64,000 nucleotides of DNA from contig CM049309.1 of assembly GCA_026874595.1 (NCBI GenBank), forward strand, positions 29,453,033 to 29,517,032, written 5' to 3'. The translations under genes and the position numbers were made by a program. Source of the DNA: Sipunculus nudus. Taxonomy: Eukaryota; Annelida; Sipuncula; Golfingiida; Sipunculidae. The notes below the pieces were generated by a model. It did no database searches. It had not been told where the DNA came from and worked only from the letters and a program-made list of their open reading frames with translations. Each line of letters opens with the position of its first letter. Within the stretch, counting starts at the first letter, position 1. Below are positions 46,508 through 57,794 of this stretch, piece by piece.

Positions 46508-47939
46508 GTATCCGCCAAAACAGAGTTTTGCGGATACTATGTTTTCGGCTGCACGCCGCCGCCGCCGCGGCGTAGGTGTCCGGAGAACTCCTCCGTAACC
46601 GCTGGGCGGAATTTTACGATACCCGGGATTATGTTCGGGTCACATGGGAACTGCTGCCCCCCGATTTTGTTTTGACCTCTGACCTTTCCTCTGTGCTCTG
46701 CGTCCGTTTGTGAGTCTGTTTCCACACATAAACCCACATATCTTGGGAACCGTTTGACGGATCAGGAAAATTTTTTTGCACAAATGTAGCCCTTGGAGAG
46801 CTTTATAACATACACAAGAAATGGTGGCAAACCTGTATCACTTGACAAACTCGAGGCAAATCAGAAAACGCTTTCATATGACCTATCACTAAGCAGTCGT
46901 ACACGAAGTGTGGGGATCATTTCTGTGAAATATTGAACAATGTGCTGTTTCTGAGATTGTAATTGTATCTGCCAAAACAGAGTTTTATGGATACTATGTT
47001 TTACATCCACCACGGCTGCACCAAATAGGGTTCTGGGGAACTCCTCCATAACCACTGGGAGGAATTTTACGAAATTTGGAATTATGTTCAGGTCAAATGT
47101 GAACATCTGTGCCCTCATTTTGGATTGACCTCTGACCTTTTCTCTCTACATAGTGTCCATCTGTGTGTCCATTTTCACACATAAACCCACATACCTTGGC
47201 ACTTATTTGACCAATCGGGCAGAAATTTTGCCAAGTGTAGCTTGATATCAAACAAACAACTGGTGGCGCCACCTGCAACCATTTTTTGTATAGCCTCCAT
47301 TTGTTCATCTCCCTTTCATTAAAATGACTCGCATCTCTGCAATGGTTTGACTTATCAGCCTGAAATTTTGCACGTGTATACATCTTGGATAGATCTCTTT
47401 TATATGAAAGGCTGGGCCACCCTGTTTATGGTGCAGACATCCATGCAAAAATCTTAGTACTGGTTTGATGTGTTGGCCTGAAATTTTGCATGTACACAGT
47501 TCCAACATAGCTCTTTATCATACACAAAACTGGTGGCGCCACCTTCAACTGTTTTTGCATGGTGTCAACCTGTTTGTCTGTCAGGTAAAAATCACTCATA
47601 CCTTGGCAGGGGCTTGACTTTTCTGACTGAATTTTTGCATCTGTTTACATCTCTGATAGATTTCTTTTTTCTATGACAGGTGGCGGCACCTATATTCATG
47701 TTTATGATGCAGACATCCATGCTATTATCTTAGGACTGGTTTGACTGATCGGCCTTGAAATTTAGCATGTGTACACATCTTAGATAGCTTATTTTCCTAT
47801 TCAAATGACAGGTGGCGCCATCTACAATCATGTTTACATGGCTGATATCTGTGTTAATATGCAACAAATCTCACTCTATTTCTGTTACCACTCAATCCAT
47901 GCCTCACTTCATCCATATCACTCTGATTTTGGCGGATAC
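46508..47939 (-). mobile_element. GTATCC-hairpin element, minus orientation, with a second nested 3' end
   Basis: The start at 47939 (minus) reads GTATCCGCCAAAATCAGAGT, as at 49428 on plus. There are two 3' hairpins: gtatctgccaaaaca / gagttttatggatac at 46965-46994 and gtatccgccaaaaca / gagttttgcggatac at 46508-46537, so two copies are joined. Four ggtggc-type palindromes and a perfect AGGTCA repeat lie inside. A gccgccgccgccgcgg stretch (46557-46572) sits next to the terminal hairpin. Confidence 0.75.
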
Positions 47940-47989
47940 ACATAGTCCATTGTGGACTACCTGTTTTCTAGTTTTAGTATTTTTTTGGC

Positions 47990-48145
47990 AAAATGACTAA
48001 GTTAAGAAATCACCAAGTGGAACCATTAAAATAACTTAAGATTGTTTCTGGGATTATTTCTATGAAATACTGAACGATTCGGCTAGAAATTTTTTGGAGA
48101 AGAAGAATTTTTAAGCGTTTCTAGCTTTTCCCCTATATAATTTTA
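47990..48145 (+). repeat. CACAGGTTCGCTAA family fragment
   Basis: It holds the atgactaagtt...ccattaaaa, ttctatgaaatactgaa and agaagaagaatttttaa blocks. It is truncated before the family's end. Confidence 0.55.
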
Positions 48146-48149
48146 GTCC

Positions 48150-49190
48150 ATGCAGAAAAAAATTTATTACAACAGTGCTTACAGGAAAAAAAGTTTATTC
48201 ATAATTATTAACTATTGAAAAACAGACAGAGAGATGGAAAACAAAGCAAATCACTTGAATTCCTATTCCAATGAGGCAGGAAAATAATGAACAAATGTTT
48301 GCATTATATCCTCATTTTTTATAACGTCAATTTTTTTTTCAAGTTTACATATTTAACTATACATTTACAGTGAACAAATATCTGAATGTTTAAGTTGATT
48401 CACAGTTATAAATTGCATCAACATTAATGGCTTATTTGGTCAGGTAACATAACATTATGCACATAGCTTTTTTTTTTATAAAATATATAAAAATTATAAA
48501 ATATATTTTTTTAATTTGCAAAAACTATAAATATCTGAAAATAACCCTTGAATCAGAATTAACAATTCTAAATTGCACCTTTATTTTATCCATGGTTTGG
48601 CTGATATATTATCAAATTATGCATACTGATGGGTTTAATTATATTTTAATTAAATTTTACACATGGAAATTAAATTAATTACTTTAAAAATGCTACAATA
48701 TTACAACAAGGCATATTTTGGATTACTCCTTGAATTAGTATTTCAATAAATGTTTTTTACATTGGAGCGGAAACAGCTTTACTGTACAATTAAAGAAATA
48801 CAGAGAAATACAGTTCAAACAATAACAATTAATAATAATACACAGGGGGGGGGGGGGGGGGGGGGGGCTACATGAGAATAACTGTACACCTGTGACAGCA
48901 GGGGTGCCTGACCAGTGTTGCATTACTAATAAGGTTACTAAGGCAGGGCTGTAGTGACAAGAAATTGGAGGCCTGAAATTTTTACAATGCAAATGAATAC
49001 AATATGGCCCCTGAAAAATACTTCAATAACTAGCCTAATTTTTCAGCTTTATTTCAAATTTCAGAATTTAACAGATTTTTCATACTGATGTGTACCTTCT
49101 CTGAAAATTAAATCAATTAATGTAGTTACAGGAAAAAATGTGCCATGGTCAAGTTGGGCAAAATTTTAGGTACTGATTTAATATTTATGC
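48150..49190 (+). repeat. Poly-G module and truncated hairpin-family 3' module
   Basis: 48160-48840 matches 10490-11050 and 35650-36230. A 23-G tract at 48845-48867 precedes gagaataactgtacacctgt. 49000-49190 is the start of the 3' module, broken off at ctaataac. Confidence 0.7.
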
Positions 49191-49420
49191 TAATAACTTT
49201 AACAAGGCCTACAGGCCTAATGCGAACCTGTGCAATGAGATTACACCAGGTATAATGCTTCAATGCTGGACCATAACTTTTAAAGAACATGTGTAACATG
49301 TATATGAACAATGCAAGTACTAAACACTTAGAACAAGAAACAATTAAACAAACCTCACTGCTTAAATTCTGGCACGGATGCACACAACACAAAAACTAGA
49401 ATATGGGTAGTTAACAAGCG
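49191..49420 (+). repeat. Copy of the 44335-44560 sequence
   Basis: It shares aaggcctacaggcctaatg, ggtataatgctt and acatgtgtaacatgtat-type blocks with 44335-44560. Its class is unknown. Confidence 0.45.
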
Positions 49421-49427
49421 ACTATGT

Positions 49428-50304
49428 GTATCCACCAAAATCAGAGTAGGACTGGTGAAGTGAGTGAATTGAGTGGCAAGAGGAAATAGAGTGAGGTGTG
49501 TTGCATAATAGCCAAGATGTCTGCAGCCAAAATGTGTATGTAGGTTGCACCACCTACCACAAAATCGAGAAAGCTGTCCAAGTTGTATACAGATGCAAAA
49601 TATTAGGCAGATAAGTCAAACAGCTACTGAGATATGAGTGATTTTAGCCCATGGCAGACAAACAGAAGGATGCTGTACAAAAATGGTGGCAGATGGCACC
49701 ACCAATTTTGTGTATGATTAAGAGCTATGTGAGATCTATACACATGCAAAATTTCTGGGGGGTTATGTCAAATCAGTCCTGAGATATAAGCCTGAATGTC
49801 TGCAGAGTATACATAAATGTAGGTGGCGCCACCTGCCTCAAAATCCAGAAAGCCATCCAGGATGTATACACATGCAAAATTTCAGGTGGATAAGTCCAAC
49901 CACTGCAGAGATATGAGTGATTTTATCCCAAGGCAGATGAACAGATGGATGCTGTGCAAAAATGGTTGCAGGTGGCGCCACCATTTTTAGTGTATGTTAT
50001 AAAGCTATCCAAGGGCTACATTTGTGCAAAATTTTAAGGCTGATCGGTCAAACGGTTCCTGAGATATGGGGGTTTATATGTGGAAACAGATGCACAAATG
50101 GACACTTGGCAGAGAGGAAAGGTCAGAGGTCAACCAAAAATGAGGGCGCAGCAGTTCTCATGTGACCTGATCATAATTCTGAATTTTAAAAAATTTTGCC
50201 ACATGGTTATTGAGGAGTTCTCCGGAAACCTATGCAGCGGTAGCAGTCGCGGTGGCAGCGGCGTCCGACTGAATACAAAGTATCTGCAAAACTCTGTATT
50301 GGCG
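49428..50304 (+). mobile_element. GTATCC-hairpin element with both ends, about 880 bp
   Basis: It starts gtatccaccaaaatcagagt and ends gtatctgcaaaactc / tgtattggcg (hairpin partly eroded). It contains two perfect ggtggcgccacc palindromes (49822 and 49971), aggtcagaggtca at 50120-50132 and a gcggtggcagcggcg stretch before the hairpin. It is non-coding. Confidence 0.75.
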
Positions 50305-51170
50305 CACCACCAGTCTTGTATACAATGAAGAGATATATACATATGCCCAATGTCAGAATGATATGTCAAACCCCTCCTTTGAAATAAGCAGGGACATACA
50401 CTGTGCAAAAATTATTGTAGGTGGCGCCACCAGTCTTGTACACTATAAAGCTACCCAATATGCATAAACATGCCCAATTCTAGGCTGACATATCAAATTC
50501 CTCTGTAGAAATAAGCAGGCGCATACACTGCAAAAGTAATATAGGTGGCACCACCTGTCTTGTAAATGAGAATACCATTAAAGACGCACAGACAGGTCAA
50601 AATATCAGGCCATTACATCAAACTTCCCTAGAGTTTGATGCACTGGGCTTACAAGGCTTAGGTGAGTAAGGCAGCTGCCCCGAGTGAACTGTGACAAATT
50701 GCGGCCTCAAGCTACTGCACTGAGTAAACTCTTGACCTGCACCTGGCTAGACTGAGTAAACCTTTGACCTTTACCTGGCTGCACTGAGTGAACTCTTGAA
50801 CTGTTGCATAATCTGACACAGTTGGCAGTCTGCCAAAGCTATAAATTGATCAAGGCTGAACTGTGGTGCCAAATCTGATGCAGTAAGCAGTCTGCCAAAG
50901 CTTTAAATAGAATGCAGCTACTACACTGAGTAAACTCTTGACCTATACCTGGCTTCCAATCCTGGCACTGTGCCAAAATTATTTATAGAGCTGACATCAT
51001 CTTGGCTAATGGCCAACATCAAGGCACTGGCATTTTGCCAATGGTAAACCAAGTGCTGCCATATGTACACAAAAGTGGTCCCTACTTGAAATACCTTTGA
51101 AATTAATTTTCCCAATACATAATGCTTTTCAGCTGACTTTTTATAAAAAGGAAATCAGGAATATATGTAA
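50305..51170 (+). repeat. TTGGCAGTCTGCC family copy
   Basis: It includes ggtggcgccacc at 50420, the gatgcactgggct block, several copies of the aactcttgacctg-type phrase, and ttggcagtctgccaaagc near 50822 with a diverged second copy near 50888. Confidence 0.7.
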
Positions 51171-52620
51171 AACTAGACATTTCTTGGCACCGCAGGTGCC
51201 AGAGTATCCCCAGACATAGTATGCCCCCCCCTTTAAGAATAGGCCCCCATTTTTAGCAGCATATACTGACACTTGGCAAGCAATTATTGTTTCTTCCATC
51301 TATCAATCCACAATCTTTTGGAAGATGTTGGTCCTGAGACCTTGACCTTTTGGCACATCACAAGGCTATTCAAGATCTTCTGTCACCTTGACTTTGGGAC
51401 CAATCCATGCAAATGACCTTGAGATACCAAAAATTGATATTGATCATCCACTTTTATATATAAATCAATAGAGGTCTAGATTTATTGATGGGCCATATAT
51501 AAGTCAGGTTTGAAATCCACATATTAATCTAAGCTTGAATCATCATCTTGGGAACAAATTTTTGGACAGATAGATTCTGTGACCTTCACATTTGACCTTG
51601 TGACCTCACAATTGACAGGCGTCTTCCTCTATTGGCAGGGGAATTGTATGTGCAAGATGAAATGGTTGAGATGAAATCTTGGCTAAAAATGCATCCACAG
51701 TCTTTTTAAAGATGTGTCCTGTGACCTTGACCTTTGACCTCATGACCCCAAAATCAATTGGGGTCTTGTTTTTCCAATGGGACATATACAAGTCAAGTTT
51801 GGAATCAATACATCAATAAAAGCAGGAATTATCATCCAGAAACTAATTTTTTGACAGATTGCTCCTGTGACCTTCAGCTTTGACCTTGTGACCCCAAAAT
51901 TGATATGGATCATCCACTATTGGCAAGTGAGCTATATATTCAAGATGGAAGACCTGGGATGAAAGTTTGGCTCAAAATGCATCCACAGTATCTTTTAAGA
52001 TGCGAGTCCAGTGACCTTGAGCTTTGACCTCATGACCCTAGAACCTATAGGGTTCTTACTTTAGTGGTGGGCCATACATAAGTCACGTTTGAAATCCATA
52101 TGGCTATCAACACTGGAGATATCATAAGAGGTGTGTGATTTTCACCAAATATGGACACATTAAAGGTCAAGGCCACTCTCATGGTAAAGGTCATGACCCA
52201 AATGTAAATAGACCTCATCCCATATCCCATCTCTCTATATGTGCATAATATGAAAGAAATCTGTCCATTAGTTTTGACTTATAATGCTTACCGTACTGTC
52301 AAGTGGCAATTATGGGGGTATTAAAAGGCGTAAAAACAAGAAAAGGAAAATAGGTGGCGCCACCAGTTTCCGGTATATCACAAGGCTATCCAAGATCTTC
52401 GGTCACCTTGATTTTTGGACCAGACCATGCAAGCTTACTTGAGATATTGTTATGTTTAGCCAAAATGGACGTATTCAAGGTCAAGGTCACTCTCCTAGCA
52501 TAGGTCATGACCCCATTTTAAATATGCTTCATCCCCTTACCTTTATCTATACAAATGTAAAGTTTGAAAAAGATCAGTGAAATATTTTTTGAGTTATCCC
52601 GATCACAAGGTTTTTCTGCA
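51171..52620 (+). repeat. ACTAGA-hairpin start followed by tgaccttgacc-rich modules
   Basis: It starts actagac with a hairpin (ggcacc-gca-ggtgcc) near 51187-51201. Modules of roughly 180-280 bp then repeat around gtgaccttgacctttgacctc, atgaccc...aaaatc and ggccatatataagtca. A perfect ggtggcgccacc lies at 52353-52364. Related modules occur at 55680-56480 and 37660-38230. It is non-coding. Confidence 0.6.
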
Positions 52621-52790
52621 TCTATGTTCAGTTTATTTTATTCACACAATCTGCTCAATGCAGGTGACTATCACCAGATCAAGGCAAAAGAAGGGCATCA
52701 CAGTTGTGAACTTAGCATTTGGCCCTTCATGGGAGCTTATGGGGATCTGCAGGAGTGAATAGAAATGTAGCCGTTAAAGGGAATTATGTT
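52621..52790. other. Intron, unassigned
   Basis: Short reading frames cross this stretch but lack splice context or homology. Confidence 0.4.
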
Positions 52791-52794
52791 AATT

Positions 52795-54036
52795 CAGTTA
52801 CCACCTCACAGGAGCATCATATATAATTCAGTGTACTGGTTATTCAGTTTTTCAGGTGATAGAGAAGTATTATATGTAATTCAGTCTACTAATTATTCAG
52901 CATTTCAGGTGGTAGAGGAGTATTATAAGTAATTCAGTGTACTAATTATTCAGCATTTCAGGTGGTAGAGGAGTATTATATGTAATTCACTGTACTAATT
53001 ATTGAGCACTTTAGGTGGTCGTATTATACGTAATTCAGTGTACTAATTATTAAGCATTTCAGGTGGTAGAGGAGTACCTAATTCAGTGTACTAATTATTC
53101 AGCATTTCAGGTGGAAGAGGAGTATTATATGTAATTCAGTGTACTAATTATTCAGCATTTCAGGTGGTAGAGGAGTATTATATGTAATTCAGTGTACTAA
53201 TTATTCAGCATTTCAGGTGGTAGAGGAGTATTATACGTAATTCAGTGTACTAATTATTCAGCATTTCAGGTGGTAGAGGAGTATTTTATGTAATTCAGTG
53301 TACTAATTATTCAGCATTTAAGGTGGAAGAGGAGTATTATATGTTATTCACTGTACTAATTACTGAGCACTTCAGGTGGTAGAGAAGTATAATACCTAAT
53401 TCATTGTACTAATTATTGAGCACTTCAGGTGGTAGAGGAGTATTATATGTAATTCAGTGTACTAATTATTCAGCATTTCAGGTGGTAGAGGAGTATTATA
53501 CGTAATTCAGTGTACTAATTATTCAGCATTTCAGGTGGTAGAGGAGTATTTTATGTAATTCAGTGTACTAATTATTCAGCATTTAAGGTGGTAGAGGAGT
53601 ATTATATGTAATTATGTGTACTAATTATTCAGCATTTCAGGTGGTAGAGGAGTATTATACCTAATTCAGTGTACTAATTATTCAGCATTTCAGGTGGTAG
53701 AGGAGTATTATATGAAATTCAGTGTACAAATTATTCAGCATTTCAGGTCGTAGAGGAGTATTATATGTAATTCAGTGTACTAATTATTCAGCATTTCAGG
53801 TGGTAGAGGAGTATAATACCTAATTCAGTGTACTTATTATTCAGCATTTCAGGTGGTAGAGGAGTATTAAACCTAATTCAGTGTACTAATTATTCAACAT
53901 TTCAGGTGGTAGAGGAGTATTATATGTAATTCAGTGTACTAATAATTCAGCATTTCAGGTGGTAGAGGAGTATGATATGTAATTTAGTGTACTAATTATT
54001 CAGCATTTTATGTAGTACACAAGTATCATATGTAAT
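52795..54036 (-). repeat. 53-bp minisatellite ending at a TPR splice donor
   Basis: About 23 units of 53 bp; each contains attcagtgtactaattattc and catttcaggtggtagagg on plus. Edge units are more diverged. Units starting near 53139, 53192, 53245 and 53298 carry the same variants as those at 53404, 53457, 53510 and 53563, so a 5-unit (265 bp) block was duplicated. A further partial unit (attcagtgtacgttatt) abuts the donor of the 54490-54359 exon, separated from the array only by the inserted element at 54038-54338. Confidence 0.92.
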
Positions 54037-54037
54037 A

Positions 54038-54338
54038 TGCGACGCCAGAGATCCCTGATCTTCTGTAGTGGAGGAGTGGAAGTGCTGCCTTACCAGCAGA
54101 CCTGTCTGACAGTATTATTACAGCAAACCGATTGTCACTACACTGTGCAACAGATTTTAGCGTTAACACTGTTGAACATATTGGGCTTGCCCAGCAGGCA
54201 GGGCATTTGGACATTGTCGCCCATCTTTGTTTTTGCCCCGAGTGACTCTCGCGATACGGGTGCACCTGCTGGCGATAGAGAGCAAACAGAGTGACATTTT
54301 GCCTCAACCACAGGAGATTGAGGATCTCCGGCGTCGCG
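54038..54338. mobile_element. 301-bp TA-flanked MITE
   Basis: The two ends form 37-bp inverted repeats (29 of 37 positions match, nearly all differences being transitions), starting tgcgacgcc / cgcgacgcc and reaching tggagg / ttgagg. TA flanks both ends (54036-54037 and 54339-54340). It interrupts the first unit of the 53-bp array, 20 bp from the donor of the TPR exon. No coding homology was seen, so the short reading frames inside are chance. Confidence 0.75.
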
Positions 54339-54358
54339 TATTCAGTGTACGTTATTAC

Positions 54359-54490
54359 CTGAAGCTGTTCCTTAAGTCCTTGTGCTGCTGTCTGTTGCTG
54401 TTGTTGCTCCTGTGTAGATGACTTCAGCTGTTCCAGTTCAATCTGGACTTCCTCTGATTTACTCTTGTACTTCCGTGCAATCTCTCTCAG
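54359..54490 (-). CDS. TPR: TPR nuclear basket protein, coiled-coil exon with ARKYK block
   Basis: The exon runs from acceptor TTTCACAG|CTG to donor CTTCAG|GTAATA. It is 132 bases, phase 0 at both ends (residues 27-70). It opens LREIARKYKSKSEEVQIELE, matching the vertebrate TPR block KKIGRRYKTQYEELKAQ, then becomes Gln-rich (QEQQQQQTAAQGLKEQLQ). This conserved block makes the family assignment secure independently of the tail exons. A minisatellite and a MITE begin just beyond the donor. Confidence 0.93.
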
Positions 54491-55343
54491 CTGTGAAACA
54501 AATGTTCACAATCTGTCAGACTGAACCGTTTTGCTGCTCTACAGTTCTTTCCCAAAGTATTTTTGTTTACCAGACTTACTGAAGATGACAAGTGTTCTTC
54601 TTGCACTATCCCTGATCAAAGCAGTGTAGTATTTTTTTTGTGAAAATATTACATTTAAGCTAATAAATTAAACAAGGGACCCATGGGTCACAGTGCTAAG
54701 CTGAAGTTGACCTTAAAGGTAATAATGTAAAAAAAAAATTTGAGATAAAATCTGAGAGAAAGAAATAATATATGAAATGGTCAGTTGATATGATTTGTTT
54801 GAATTGATAAGAAAGGAATTGTTGCAAATTAATATTTTGTGATCTGACAATGTGTTTTATAACTAAACCATGTGAGCAGTTTATAAACATAAGATCTGTT
54901 ACAAGTGCATACATGAGGCCTCATTGGTAGTTTGGATAAGACTTTCTCACAAGTAAATATAATATAAATCCGTTTTTGTTTAGTTATGAACTTTCAAGAT
55001 ATACAAATGCTTGGAGTATGGGCATTATAAATTCCTGATGCAACTGAAGGCCCGGGGGGGCAGGGATTATGCATTAAAATTTTGTATACACTTTCGGAAA
55101 ATTGGAGTGTTCGAATCTCTAACTGGATAACAAAGATGTGATCACAATGACTATAAAAGCTACATTCTGTTATTTATATCTTTCTGCATATTCTACTTTC
55201 CTTTCATTTTAAAAAATTTATTTTTTTTAAATTGATTAAATTTAAATTTTGAAGAAAAAAATGTTTGTTTATATCTGTGTACAGTGGAGATGTGATGGTG
55301 ATGAGACCAGAGTGGCCCAGCTTGTCCTTGGGGGTACAGCTAC
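54491..55343. other. Intron with one hairpin-family 5' fragment
   Basis: 54672-54920 is the 5' start (aacaagggacccatgggtc ... gctaagctgaag) with the 10100-type module. A run of 7 G lies near 55054. No other feature. Confidence 0.6.
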
Positions 55344-55422
55344 CTTGGTCATGGTCTTGTTCTTTTCTTCCAACTCTTTATTTTTCGCTTCAATAGACAC
55401 TGATGACTGAGAAAGTACTTGT
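55344..55422 (-). CDS. TPR: TPR nuclear basket protein, most 5' exon in window
   Basis: The exon runs from acceptor CTTTTTCAG|A to donor ACCAAG|GTAGCT. The first base completes a codon from an exon outside the window and the exon ends in phase 0 (residues 1-26). It encodes QVLSQSSVSIEAKNKELEEK then NKTMTK, a coiled coil leading straight into LREIARKYK. Vertebrate TPR likewise has a Lys/Glu/Thr-rich coil ending ITK-like just before its RRYK block. It is short, so the call leans on phase and position. Confidence 0.85.
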
Positions 55423-56480
55423 CTGAAAAAGAGAACAACATACAGAACATGTTAATAATTTTTATATGTGTTGTTGCAACTGTCCTTAGTTTTCAGTGGA
55501 AGCAATTTGTCTGCAATTGCATCCCCTGAGCATTTTGCCCACGGTTTGTACACTTTGAACAAATACAAATTTCATGACTTTTTTCATGACTTTCATGACA
55601 AGAATTCATGACCTATTCCCGATCACTTTGATATGTAATTGTTTAAAATAGTGACCAATGGGTCTCAACACTCAGCTGAATTTGTCAATATGGATATTTT
55701 ATGAGCTTTTTCAAAATTATGACCTTGACCCTTGAACATGTGAAAAAAAAATCTGAGAACTTACTTTTCATTACTTGCAGCATTTTGATTTTCATAACAA
55801 TCTTTTAAAAAATGTGGGTCCAGTGATCTTGACCTATGACCAAGTAACCTCAAAATCTACAGCTTTCTTCCACTTTGGGTAGGTATGCCATTTGTGAAAG
55901 ATAGAGAGGTTTGGGATGAAAAGTTTGGTTTACAATGCGCACACAAACTTTTTAAAGATGTGGGTCCTGTGACCTTCACCTTTGACCCCAGGACCCTGAA
56001 ATCAAAATGATTCTTACTTTTGTGGTGGGTCATTAATAAATCAAATTTGAAGCCATTCTGTCCGACCAAATCTGTCTATCATCCATAAACTAATCTGTGG
56101 ACGGGCCCCGTCCTCTTTGATCTTGTGAACCCAAAATCAAAAAGGACCTTCCCCTACAAGCAGATTAGCAATATCTGGAAGCTGGAAGGTTTGTGATGGC
56201 TTAAAATGCATCCACAATTAAAGAAATAGGTTCTGTGACTTTGACCTTTGACCTCATGACCCCAGAGTGGGTTCTTACTTTAGTGGCGGGCAATATATAA
56301 GTCAAGTTTGAAAGCATTATGTCAAACAAAACTAGAGTTATCATCTCATCTGAAAACTAATTTGTGGACAGATGGCCCCTATGACTTGGACCTTGTGATC
56401 AAAAATTAAATCAGGCTCTTCTCCTAATAGCAGTTATATGCACAAAATGGAAGGTTTGGGATGAAAATTTTTGCTTAACA
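55423..56480 (+). repeat. Hairpin-family start remnant and tgaccttgacc-rich modules
   Basis: 55423-55640 is unassigned. 55650-55682 is a diverged start (agtgaccaatgggtct...ctcagctgaa). 55730-56480 repeats the modules of 51290-52230 (gtgaccttgacctttgacc, catgacccc, gggttcttactttagtgg). Confidence 0.6.
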
Positions 56481-56499
56481 TGCATCTACAATCATTAAC

Positions 56500-57620
56500 T
56501 TTCAATAACATGCACATGTACATTCAAGTACTAAACATTTAAAGAGCAAGTCAAAGCACCAAATACACAAACATCACTCCTGATATACTGGCATGGATGT
56601 ACACAACAGAAAAATTATCATAGGTGTCGCCACCAGTCTTGTGTATGAAAAAGTCATTGAAGATGTATTGACAATTAAAATTTTAGACAGATACTTCAAA
56701 CCTCTCTTGAGCTATATGCACAGATGTATGAAATCCAAAACAATTGTAGGTGGGGCCACATGTCTCGTTTAAGTCAAAGCTATCCGAGATGTATACAGCA
56801 TTTGCCCAATTTCTAGCTGATATGTCAAATCTCTCATAAGAAATAAGCAGGGATATACACTGCAAAAAATTTTGTAGGTGGCGCCAACAGTCTTGTATAT
56901 GACGAAGCTATCTGAGATATAGAGATATGCACAATTTCAGGATGATCTACCAAATTCCTCTTGAAAATAAGCAGGGACATACACTTTGCAAAAATATTGT
57001 AGGTGGGACACCAGTCTAGTGTATATGAAAGCCATCAAAGATGCATGAACAAGTCAAAATGTCAGACCAATACATCAAATTTCAGGTGCACTGGGCTGAC
57101 CAAGCTTAGATGATGCAGTCAGTTGCCCAAGGGCTGAGTGAACTGTAACAATTTGGCAGCTGCAGCTACTGCATTGAGTGAACTCTTGACCTGTACCTGG
57201 CTGCACTGTGTGAATTTTTGACCGTAACCTAATCTGATACAGCTGGCAGTCTGCCAAAGCTATAATTAGATCCAGATTGACCTATGGCCTGTTGCCAATT
57301 CTGAAACAGTTGACAATATGCCAGCTATTTATAGATAATTCTTGGCCTGTTGGTAAATCTGTTTACACAGACTGAAAGACTTGGGATACAATGTTTTTTT
57401 TCAAGCTGACATATTCATAAGATTTTTTTAACAAAATGTTTAGAATAATAAAATATGCAGGTCCAATAATTCTGCCAAAAATCATTAAAGTAAACTTGAA
57501 CAAAGGACTTCTATGAATCATTTTTCTTGCAATGTTACAGGAGCTGACACAACAGTTTTGCAGAAGAAGACTATTGCAGCACTCAGTTTGAAATAGGCTT
57601 TCTTATGGCCACAAGACAAA
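56500..57620 (+). repeat. TTGGCAGTCTGCC family copy
   Basis: It is colinear with 44560-45560 and 50300-51170: three gtaggtgg-type units, then the actgggctgaccaagct and tgaactcttgacctg phrases, ctggcagtctgccaaagc and the gcagaagaagactattgcag block shared with 4095-4140. Confidence 0.7.
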
Positions 57621-57794
57621 CTTCTATAACTCTACAAAAAATCAAGGAACCCAGGATAATTATATACAACAGAAAGAACCATACACTAGGATAATTCTTG
57701 TGAAAAATTTAATGATTCAGCTTGACAATTTCATCATGAAACATTTTTAAGCTGAAAGAGGCTAAAATTATGAGGTTTTTGCTGTAAAAAACAG

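Noticed and set aside
52795-54036. CRISPR-like regular array
   Set aside because: Units are contiguous with no unique spacers, and the context is a eukaryotic intron; it is a minisatellite.
54026-54307. Overlapping 85-93-codon frames on both strands
   Set aside because: They lie almost wholly inside a 301-bp inverted-repeat MITE; no family similarity, and the codons continue into the minisatellite.
42966-54359. Possible missing TPR exon in the 11.4-kb intron
   Set aside because: The flanking exons join in phase and in coiled-coil register, and I found no splice-bounded coding stretch between them; a small skipped exon cannot be fully excluded.
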